Assembly (NCBI GenBank): GCA_900088475.1
Contig: FLMG01003040.1
Location: 25,193-56,955, forward strand
Source of the DNA: Hyphochytrium catenoides
Taxonomy: Eukaryota; Sar; Hyphochytriomycetes; Hyphochytriales; Hyphochytriaceae
Reading direction: 5' to 3'
DNA length: 31,763 nucleotides
In this document: positions 1 through 8,304 of the stretch, piece by piece
Numbering within the stretch: the first letter of the stretch is position 1
Layout of the letters: every line of letters starts with the position of its first letter
Notes under the pieces: model-generated
Database searches by the model: none
What the model saw: the letters and a program-made list of their open reading frames with translations, nothing else
Told to the model about the DNA's origin: nothing
Made by a program: the position numbers and the translations under genes

Positions 1-29
<29 letters not shown>
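1..29. repeat. (GA)n microsatellite at window edge
   Basis: A pure GA dinucleotide run followed by purine-rich sequence to about position 40. Read on the minus strand it is a long polypyrimidine tract. That would suit the 3' end of the intron that begins at 246 on that strand, with the next exon lying outside the window. Confidence 0.9.
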
Positions 30-32
<3 letters not shown>

Positions 33-246
33 AGGAGGGAATGCGAAAGTAACAACTAAATTAGGGAGGAAAGCGAGTGGGGTGAACGGGACGGGTTGGG
101 GCAGGTAGGATGGACAGCGAAAGAGATAGCAAGCGGGGCCATGAACAGGAGAGAGCGCAAGAAGCTGAGTGACTTCAATCTCCCTCCCATCTAACTTGAA
201 GGGACAGAGAGGGTGAAGACTGATCGAAAGTGAGAAAGAGACGTAC

Positions 247-400
247 CTTCAATGACAAGACGGAAGACTGTGGCGCTCGGTTCAACAACCAGTTGCGCCG
301 ACAGCGAGTGGCATCGTAGAGAGTAACCGTGAAAAGCTCTTCTAAGAGCAGGAAGTTCCCCCACAACGAAAATTCTCTCATCTATCACTACTTTCGCCAT
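247..400 (-). CDS. First exon of an unrecognised minus-strand gene (partial)
   Basis: An ATG at 400-398 opens a frame that runs to a strong splice donor (GTACGT, 246-241). This gives 51 codons plus one base, starting MAKVVIDERIFVVGELPALR. The intron then runs leftwards through pyrimidine-rich sequence and leaves the window, so the remainder of the gene is not visible. I do not recognise the protein. The exon has no clear signal peptide or motif. Its ATG lies 197 bp from the ATG of the divergent gene at 597, so the two probably share a promoter region. The evidence is one good donor plus an open frame, so the call is tentative. Confidence 0.4.
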
Positions 401-596
401 TATATTCTGAGGCCGCTGCTTGTTGCACTAACCGAGCTCGGAAGCCTATTGACTCTATGAGAGCTTACTAAACGATGGGCTGTAAGGTACTTGTTTACTA
501 TTTTGCTTGTCCAGCAGCTCTCTGCACCCGCTATACAACGTGAAGCACGGACACGGTGACCTTCAAGGCAAGGTCCACCGTTTCCACGACGACAAG

Positions 597-1436
597 ATGA
601 GTTGCAGAGGACTATCGAGATTTCCAATCCTTCTCTTTGTTCTACTATGTAAAGGGTTGGTCATTGGTACGATCGGAGCTGAGATGGCAAGCATCTCATA
701 TGATCAAGATAAAGTGGTCCTGCTTCCTTCTCGAATGGTAAGCGACAGTGTCAAACAGGGGTCGGCCCCTGAAGGCTTACCAGTAAGCTTTGAGGCAAGC
801 TCAACCGCTTCCCAGAAGGGGCTGATTCTGGGAATGTCAACCACGAGCTTCACGTTGATGATCTCTGGAATTCTGATTGGCATGGGAATCGTCGCAGTTG
901 GAGCTGCAATGTACTTTCGTAACCGGGGCCAGGAACACTATAGCGGTCGTCCGGAGACTCCAGCCGACAGAAACTTCCGTCAGAGCTTGGCCACTGATAG
1001 ATTCACGAAGAAAGGGAATTTGGATGATATTTTTACACGGAACAGTGGGATTGAACTCCAGCGGAACACTTTGGAGCCGTACAATCCGAGGCGAAGCAGC
1101 ATAACCGCGCCCTTTAACTTCAGGGCTTCTATGGCAAGGCAATCAATACCAGCAGGGGCTGCTGTGCAAAATCTAACTCCTTCTAACCGAGCATCACAAG
1201 CGGCAATAGATGCTATTAGGGCATCCTCTGTAACTGGACAACTCTATGACGTGCACTTAAAGGATGTGGACATGGACGTCCGAGTGACTGCTAGACAGCT
1301 GGAGCAGCTAAAGAGACTGCATAAGAATGATGTCGTCGTCAGCGATGACAGCACAGCATCTCCAGATTATCGAATCTCACAGTTCTACACTCGTCGTGAG
1401 AGTGTAAAAGCTGCTACGTACAACCTGCCTGCATGA
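597..1436 (+). CDS. Predicted secreted/type I single-pass membrane protein, unknown function
   Basis: A 279-residue intronless reading frame. The ATG at 597 is preferred because the open frame upstream has only a TTG as a possible start, and because this Met begins a good signal peptide: basic n-region, hydrophobic core at residues 9-24, small residues near 27-28. A short luminal or extracellular segment of about 55 residues follows. Next comes a glycine-rich membrane helix at about residues 84-107 (ISGILIGMGIVAVGAAMYF), an arginine stop-transfer (FRNRG), and a cytosolic tail of about 170 residues rich in Arg, Ser and Thr. This implies an N-out, C-in type I topology. The helix contains small-xxx-small spacing of the kind that favours helix packing. 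I recognise no catalytic domain or family. It is divergent from the minus-strand exon at 247-400. Its length and signal/TM grammar make it a likely real gene of unknown function. Confidence 0.65.
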   Translation: MSCRGLSRFPILLFVLLCKGLVIGTIGAEMASISYDQDKVVLLPSRMVSDSVKQGSAPEGLPVSFEASSTASQKGLILGMSTTSFTLMISGILIGMGIVAVGAAMYFRNRGQEHYSGRPETPADRNFRQSLATDRFTKKGNLDDIFTRNSGIELQRNTLEPYNPRRSSITAPFNFRASMARQSIPAGAAVQNLTPSNRASQAAIDAIRASSVTGQLYDVHLKDVDMDVRVTARQLEQLKRLHKNDVVVSDDSTASPDYRISQFYTRRESVKAATYNLPA

Positions 1437-2874
1437 CTGGCACAGACGTGATTTACTCTTCCTTCACACGCAGGGGCAAACCTTTCGGCAACTATTATAG
1501 AGAAAAGCCGGTCCCATCAGCCCCTATTTCTATAAATGTCTTTATAACTATTTATTTTACCCATACAAGTTGGCCGCAATGATGACTATTGCTTTCCTGA
1601 AAGTCAAAGAGAAGAGCTGAAGCCCAAAGCCTTAGTAAGAATTCGCAAGTCGAGTTCAATAACTGTTGACCATCGTTGTTGGCCTTCCTGCATTGGCCAG
1701 TATGTTGGCCATGTCGGAGGCGTAAGCTTTGGAAAAACTTTCGTCCACTACAGGTAGGCGTGAGGGTGCCTGCCGAGCGCAACCTCACAAGCTTCAAGAG
1801 GTCTAATCATTCTCGCTTTATGTTAACAATATGCTGCCTCCGCTGCAAAACTTGGGCATGAGTTTGGGGCCTCTGCGCTAATGCGGTCGTCAAGAAGCGG
1901 AAATCTCCTATCTACCCGATACGATGATGCGAAGTGAAGGCCAACACCAGTGGCATCGTCCTCCTGGGATAAACCAGAACATGTAGATCCTAAGAATGTC
2001 AGGGACTTTCCCTGGGCCACTTCCAAGGAGGTTGTGCAGTAGAGTTTGCTGTGAGAGGACTCTTGCCAGCACCACTTCCGACTGCTTCTGCTCTCCTTTT
2101 TCCCTCAAGGCAGCAGCTTTTACCGACAGACTCTGATGGAAAAGATGACTTCATTATACCATGAAAACTGTGTTTTTAGGATGCTGCCCCGCCTCTTTGA
2201 AAAAGATTGAATTTTTGCGGACCTGAGCGAAGACCTTGTAAAGAGACAGTCTTTACAACATAATTAATAACGGAAAGCTTTGTGAAGGACTAGCGACTCA
2301 GATGTCTTGCTGCCAAGGAAAGCGTTGCCTACTATCAAAAGAGTGTCAAAGAAGAGCGCCATGGACGAAAGAAGAGAGCAATTCATCATCCCAGCAAGCG
2401 ACAGAGTGAGGACCACGGAAGTGCTAATCCATCATCCCTTTGCTCAACCTGCCTCGAGGATATTCCTTCTCCCTGCATGCAGGAGGCATCAATGAGAAGG
2501 ATTGGGACTATATTCAAGTCCTGCCGGGCGAGCAAGCCACTTAGACAAGGATGCCCCTACATAGTTCTTGGTTGGCGTGGTATGCTCGAAATATCAAATG
2601 GGAGAACAGTTCTTCTTCCTTCTGTTGAGGGCTGCTCGTGGATAACGAAAATGATAGCAACAAAAGGAGTATCTGGACACGAGGGAGGCTACAATAACTA
2701 CTACCAGCGAGCGGGAAGTGGCACTGCTGCTGTTATTATCCTTGTGAAGACTCGCTCGAGCGCGACTTCGTCCTGCCAGAGGGGGCAAATAGACTGGCCA
2801 CGATCATCTTATTCATAAAGAGGTGCAAGCAGGCAGGCGAAGTGGGAAGGGAAGGTCGGAGGCGGTTCATTTAT
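1437..2874. other. Intergenic, no supported gene
   Basis: About 1.4 kb between the membrane-protein gene and the CTG tract. Only short frames occur, many without an ATG, and none resembles a family or pairs with good splice sites. The first 100 bp or so are presumably the 3' untranslated region of the gene ending at 1436. I see no RNA gene or element end here. Confidence 0.5.
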
Positions 2875-2974
2875 TTGCTGCTGCTGCTGTTATTGTTGCT
2901 GCTACTGCTGTTGTTGCTGCTGCTGTTGCTACTGCTGTTGTTGCTACTGCTGTTGCTGCTGCTGCTGTTGTTGC

Positions 2975-3006
<32 letters not shown>

Positions 3007-3019
3007 CTGCTGTTGCTGC

Positions 3020-3086
<67 letters not shown>

Positions 3087-3150
3087 CTGCTGCTGCTGTT
3101 GCTGCTGCTGCTGTTGCTGCTGCTGGTGCTGCTGCTGCTGCTGTTGCTGC
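2875..3150. repeat. (CTG/TTG)n trinucleotide tract, 276 bp
   Basis: Almost every triplet is CTG or TTG on the plus strand (CAG or CAA on the minus). This could read as poly-Leu on plus or poly-Gln on minus. A one-base phase slip near 3085 breaks both readings, two other frames are also open, and no ATG of its own begins the tract. It is therefore best described as an expanded microsatellite, not an exon. It ends about 550 bp before the RAP1-like gene. Confidence 0.9.
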
Positions 3151-3696
3151 GACTGTTTATTATTCCTAGACAAGTACCTTTATCTTGTGCTGGGTACTTT
3201 TATTTAGTTACGAGTACTAGTTGGAGAAACTAATGTGCTGGGTACTTTGTTTGGCTACAATACTTCCGATAGGAATCCCATGGTTCTAGCTGGGTCTTGG
3301 GTCTTGGGTTAACTCTAATGCTGTACTTGTACAAGTACCTGCTGCTTCCCAGCTCTGCAAGATCAGTACTTACTTACTTATGTCGAGCTACAAATCTTCG
3401 AAATGAGAGAGGATGGTCTTCATCAGAACTTCGTCAGGAGAGCATCATCCTCTATGGCAGGATCTCTATCCACGGGCGAGAAGAGTCGTGGGCTCTGCCA
3501 AAGCCTCGCGCGATGGCTTTGTGAGGTGGAGGGTATCTGCATTATAAGGTGATGATGGAGAGTCCTTGATTACGTTGACCTAGGGAATGAACATTTCTAC
3601 GCCGGAAGGTCAGGAGTGAACTGAAGCTTTCGCCATACGACAAGTACGACCCTTGATAATTGCTTGAGTGAGGCCTGGTAAGCGGCATAAGCCAAC
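3151..3696. other. Intergenic upstream of RAP1-like gene, GTAC-rich
   Basis: Contains several GTACTT/AAGTAC words, a 14-bp direct repeat (GTGCTGGGTACTTT at 3187-3200 and 3235-3248) and a 16-bp perfect palindrome at 3323-3338. No gene is supported. The last 100-200 bp presumably hold the promoter and 5' leader of the RAP1-like gene. Confidence 0.5.
3323..3338. repeat. 16-bp perfect palindrome
   Basis: GTACTTGTACAAGTAC is its own reverse complement. It lies in a stretch with several other GTACTT or AAGTAC words. It could be a dimeric protein-binding site or chance low complexity; its function is unknown. Confidence 0.6.
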
Positions 3697-6478
3697 ATGG
3701 ACCATGAGGACGATACAGAGATCTCGCTAGCAGAATGGGAAGCTCTCATGGATAAGGAGAGTGAACTCTTCAAGGGTTACAAGTTCTACATTCCACTATT
3801 TCCCGGTCGTCTGGTCCTTATGGAATGCATCAGAGTAAGTTGGCTCTGACACACCCTCTATTCCTCTTTGTCTGCCAGCTACTTACGCACTCAGTGATCT
3901 CTATCTGAGTTGCGTTCTAAGGGCTTCAGAAGTCTCACATATCTTTTTTCCGGAACCAGTCCAATGGTGGTCAAGTCCTTCCCAAGAAGGATGAGAGGGT
4001 GGACTTCGAGGTCGTCCTTCATGGTGCGCGCGTACTAGGATACCGTACGGTCTGTGTTCATTTCATCCAGAAGTCGATAGAGGCGCAGGCACTACTATCT
4101 CCAGACGACTATAGGCCACAAACCTGCGGGTCACAGTCCGCAACTACCAAGAAGGCGCGGAAGAAATTCTCACTGGACGACCAGGCAGCTATGCTTCGCT
4201 ATGTGATGGTGAGTAGAGCCACACTGCTTATCGAGGGGTAAGGGAGAGAGCAAGCAGCACAATAGGCTCCAATTTGCACGGACCCGAGGGAAGCTGGGCA
4301 GGCGCCCTCACACCACCAGCGGGAAGCAGCGTTAGAGACTTCTTACTATCTCACCCTATGGTATTCTCTGTACCTGCTTAGGCTCATGCCAAGGACAAGA
4401 AGAATGCTGACTTCTGGAAGCACGCCGCGGATGCGAAAGTTAGTGCCGATTATGGGGCCCATTTGCATACTTGCTTGCAGCCCTGTCGTCTGTTTTCTCC
4501 GCATCAATAACCCGTCATGGACCGCTAGCTGGGCCTCATAACATGTCTCTTCATTATCCCCTTTTTATCTATTATCTCTCCTTCGTCTCCTTATCGATCT
4601 CTTTGCTTTCCCTTTCTTAGTCGATTGGTTACCTTGTCTGCAGCAACTGGTCTCCTCCTTTAACTTTATCTGTTTCACTAATGGTATCCTTTCGCCTTGC
4701 TTCGGCCTCCTCCCAGATCACTGAGCATTCCTATCAGAGCATGATGACGCACTATAATCGCATTCTGTCTGTTCTAACGCCCAAACAGAAGGCCTACATC
4801 CTTGAGGTCGGTTGAACAGCTTTCTTAAAACTGCTTATGAAGATCAGCTGCCCACTGCAAGTTCCCTCTTATCTTTCAACGATGTCCTCTTTCTGTTTAT
4901 GCCAATAAGTTCTCACACTTTTCTTTAAATATCTTTGTCGGTCGGCATACTACCTTTCCTTTGGGTCCATGCACCTCAGAAAGCTGATAAGCTCAAGGCT
5001 GAGAAGAATAATGACCCTTCCGACGACGGAGAGAGGACCGAAGAAGAAGTCTACAAACCCGACGACGAAGAACCAAGAATCAACGATAAGTCGAAATCAA
5101 CGACTCATGCTGGTCGTCCCTCCAAAAAGCAGGATGCCGTGACTCAAGACACCGAAAGGGAGGACAAAACCTCGATCAAGACAGAAGCGCGACAAGAGAG
5201 CTACCTCAAAGCAAAAGTGGAACGGAACAACGGAGACGAACCTACTAACGACAAGGAGGGCGAAGAGCAGTTGGCGGAGGGCGGCGGTACTGTCAAAGAA
5301 GAAAGCAAAGTCCCCAGCAAAGAGAGCCAAGATATACCGATTAAAAAGGAAGACGAGGAAGAGACGGACAGAAAGGATGACCAGGATACATTTTACAGTC
5401 TGGATAGCGAGGCTACGGATATAGAGAAGGAGCCAGAGACTCCTACGCGCTCTGGGCAACCAAGGAAGCCGCGAAAGGCCACTCCTCGACGAGCTGCTCA
5501 AGACTTTCAGCGGGAGACTCTCCTGGGGTCAATGCACTCTGTGGATAAACATAAGGACGATGCTGAGGAGTACAAGGAAGGCGGTGATGGTAAAAATGGA
5601 GGAGAAGGGCACAAGCATGTAAACAACCGGAGCGATATGCAAGAGAGAGACGAGAGAGTGATGGAACAGAGTCCGAGGACGCATAAGAAGAAAGAAAAGC
5701 GAGACAAGGGCGAAGAAGGTTGGGAAAGCGATGATACGGTGACTACTGCTGAAGAGCCTTCAGGGGCAAGAGCAGTAGAGGATCAAGCAAACGGAGAACA
5801 GCGGAAACCAGATCAGAACAGAGAGGAACCTGACGATACAGAGCCGAGCAAGAGTCTTCAAAAACGAAGGATAAAAATCGTTGTGGACGACGATGAAACA
5901 CCGATCAAGCAGAAGAAAGCAAAATCAGACCTAAGTGAGGAGGACGGAGTTTGGGACGACAATGGTTATTTATCACCTTCCAACCGAGATGACGACGCTG
6001 ACAACGACAATGACAGAGCAAGTGGGAACAACGGAAAGCAATCGAATGGCTTAGCCACACCTGGCCTAAAGAGAAGTCGACCAGATGAAAGAACAGCTAA
6101 GGTGGAACCCGACGAAATCGACCTGTCGCAACTTGTTCACCGAATACAACGGCTTACTGGACATTCTCGGGAGAGTGTGCTGGCTTGTCTCTACGTCTGT
6201 TCAGGCAATATCAGGGCTACGGTTACAGCGCTAACTGGTGCATATGAAGGTAAGCCACTAATGACGTACTGATCCGGTCTATGCCTTGATAGTTGGTCAT
6301 CCTCTTCTTGACTGCTCATCTTTTCCCTTTATTTCTCTTTATAGACCACACATTTGCTGTCTGGACACCTTCCGAAGACAAGCAATTATTGTCTTCCAAA
6401 CTGTCTTGGAAAGGTGGAAGTAGCTTGCGATTCAAACAAGAGTGCGAAGCGAGAAGACAATTCTTCATTAGCTTGTAG
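3697..6478 (+). CDS. RAP1: RAP1-like telomere/chromatin protein (BRCT, Myb, RCT-like)
   Basis: Six exons: 3697-3834, 3960-4208, 4382-4438, 4717-4806, 4980-6249, 6345-6478. All phases agree and the product has 645 residues. Residues ~25-99 read as a BRCT domain (FKGYKFYIPLFPGR, then SNGGQVLPKKDERVDFEVVL). Residues ~112-178 read as a RAP1-type Myb: KKFSLDDQAAMLRYV, a spaced Trp141, and ITEHSYQSMMTHYNRIL, matching the known pattern of an acidic DD followed by HSWxSLxxRY. Residues 179-555 form a very charged K/E/D-rich linker with basic nuclear-type clusters. Residues 560-645 resemble the RAP1 C-terminal domain: an SGN-x-xAT helix (ACLYVCSGNIRATVTAL), then VWTPSEDKQLL and EARRQFF, comparable to the IWSRxDD and ARRxEF segments of vertebrate RAP1. 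In known systems RAP1 binds TRF2-like partners or telomeric chromatin. Domain order and spacing are seen; orthology and telomere function are inferred. Confidence 0.8.
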
Positions 6479-8160
6479 TAGTGGGCACAAGCGAGTCGAA
6501 CACCAGCGTAGTGTGAGCAAGTAGCCCACAAGGCGAAGACCATCGTACGGCAATCGACTGCTCGTGCGGGATCGTTCTAGCTTATCTACATCCTCCTGCT
6601 CTTTGGACGGAGAACTGGTCCCAAAGCAGTTTTTGCCCTCGGACTCCGTCGGTAGTTTGCTGCTGCTCATATTCTTGACCAGCACTGAAACCATAACAAC
6701 AGTCAAGCCCATGGGTCCACACTACCTCCATCTGACATGGATCTTCCTAGGTATTTATATGAATGCTGGTTGTCTGTTTTAACCTGCCACCGACCAGCTA
6801 ATACATAAGAAGCCTATGAAGGCTGACCGACACGGCGCCTGATAGTTGCTCATCAAAATGATTCACGGAACGCCATTGGCTTTGTACTCATTCTCCGGAC
6901 TTGACGAATGTCGTCGAATGAGGTTATGCCATTAATCCTTCTGGCCTGTAGTGATAGACCGTGATGCCGACTGTCGAGAGCAGGATCGCCACCCTCAGAC
7001 TGCTTGAACAAAGTTTCTGTTGTGCGCTGACGCTGTGAGTGTGGTGTTGAGGATGGCCGAAGGAAGCGAGCCAGAGCGACATAGTTAGGTGAGTGGCGTT
7101 GGCATATCCATGCCGAAGAAGGGAGCCTAGAAAGCATGCCCGCCTACCGGAGTGGGGAAACAGCGTATTCTACTCTCGGGTTATGCTAGTCCTTCATAGT
7201 ATTCCGGCACTGATTGTTGGTACAGTAGGCCTGTGTCTGACTGCAGCTAAATGAGCTGACTACGCGGACCACGCTTGTCTTGACCCATAGGGCAATCATT
7301 CGGCATTCCGGCTTTCTAGATTGTGGACTAGGAAGAGCCTACTCTAGGAAGTAAGCGTTAGCTCACTTCTTTTTTAAGGGAAAAATAAACGTTTCAATGG
7401 GTCATCATGGGAGCCAGGTGTGGGTTGGATCCGTGAGGGAGGAGGGGCGAAGCGAAATCTCTGAATTAGGAGCTTCTCCCTTTATTAGCACCTCAACAAC
7501 TGACTCCCAGGAAATCAGGTTGACAGATTTCCTACTGGTTTGATTAGTGCTTGTTTAAAGGCAATAGAGGCAGCCATAGGCTCATTGCAGCCCACGATCC
7601 CGTCTCAGTTAGTATGGCAAGTAGTACAAGGCTGGTCTGGATGTGGCCGCCCGAAAAGGACGTGAACCATCTCAACTTTCACACTGAAAAGGAGAATAGT
7701 TGACAACGCCACAAGTCGGATTTGTGCGCCCTTGCCTGATGTGAACAGGTGTGATTAGATGATGCTACTGTGGACTTCTTTACGATGTTCCCATAGAACT
7801 AGCTGGCTGGGATTGGTGTTGGGAAGGAACATTGATTAGGTGTTAAAGCGCGGACCCAAGGCAGCGCCCCATGTTTGAATAGTACGGCAGTAGTCTCACT
7901 CTTTTCCTTTTGCGTCCACTATGAGTTGATGAGGCTGACAATCGTGGCTGGCTAGTACTGTGATTGAGATGCCGCTTTTAGCGACAGGTGCTGCCAGAGC
8001 TACGAAGCCGACTGCTTTGTTAAGAGATGATAATTAGAGAGCCGCTAGAAGATATTGACTCGAAGTTGGTCAATCTTATGAGTCCGAGCTCTCACTCTTC
8101 ACATGCCTTACTACCTAGTGCTGGTGAGTCTGATTCATGACAGAGGAGAATATATATCTG
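6479..8160. other. Intergenic/degenerate flank 5' of copia pol
   Basis: About 1.7 kb with only short broken frames. It sits where gag and protease of the copia element would be expected. I find no CCHC zinc knuckle, no aspartic-protease DTG/DSG motif, no tRNA-complementary primer site and no long terminal repeat matching the 3' flank. It may be decayed element sequence or plain intergenic DNA. Confidence 0.4.
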
Positions 8161-8304
8161 GTCGTCTAAAATCTGTGTGGTTGAGAAGCTTGAGCCGTTC
8201 ATTATTACTCCTCCCATACGACTGCTGCTGCACAGGAGACGAGCGGCTCTTCTCCTCTCCGGATAAACGGCTCAATCATCCCAACCACACAGATATTAAA
8301 CGAC
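8161..8304. repeat. Imperfect inverted repeat (39-40 bp arms) at start of copia relic
   Basis: The arm at 8161-8199 is close to the reverse complement of the arm at 8266-8304. For example, GTCGTCTAAAATCTGTGTGG faces the complement of CCACACAGATATTAAACGAC. About 66 bp separate the arms. The right arm encodes part of the copia pre-integrase region (NHPNHTDIKR), so the left arm is an inverted copy of element coding sequence. I see no target-site duplication and no transposon-type terminus. Confidence 0.8.

Noticed and set aside
2871-3173. Poly-Gln/Asn/Ser protein on the minus strand across the CTG tract
   Set aside because: The frame begins without an ATG and slips by one base near 3085; it is explained by the microsatellite.
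2842-3233. Poly-Leu and poly-Ala proteins on the plus strand across the same tract
   Set aside because: Consequences of the repeat in different frames; no conserved flank or splice support.
6853-7137. Minus-strand 94-residue frame in the gene-free stretch, considered as a gag or second element remnant
   Set aside because: No zinc knuckle, protease or RT motif in any frame, and no repeat shared with the copia relic.
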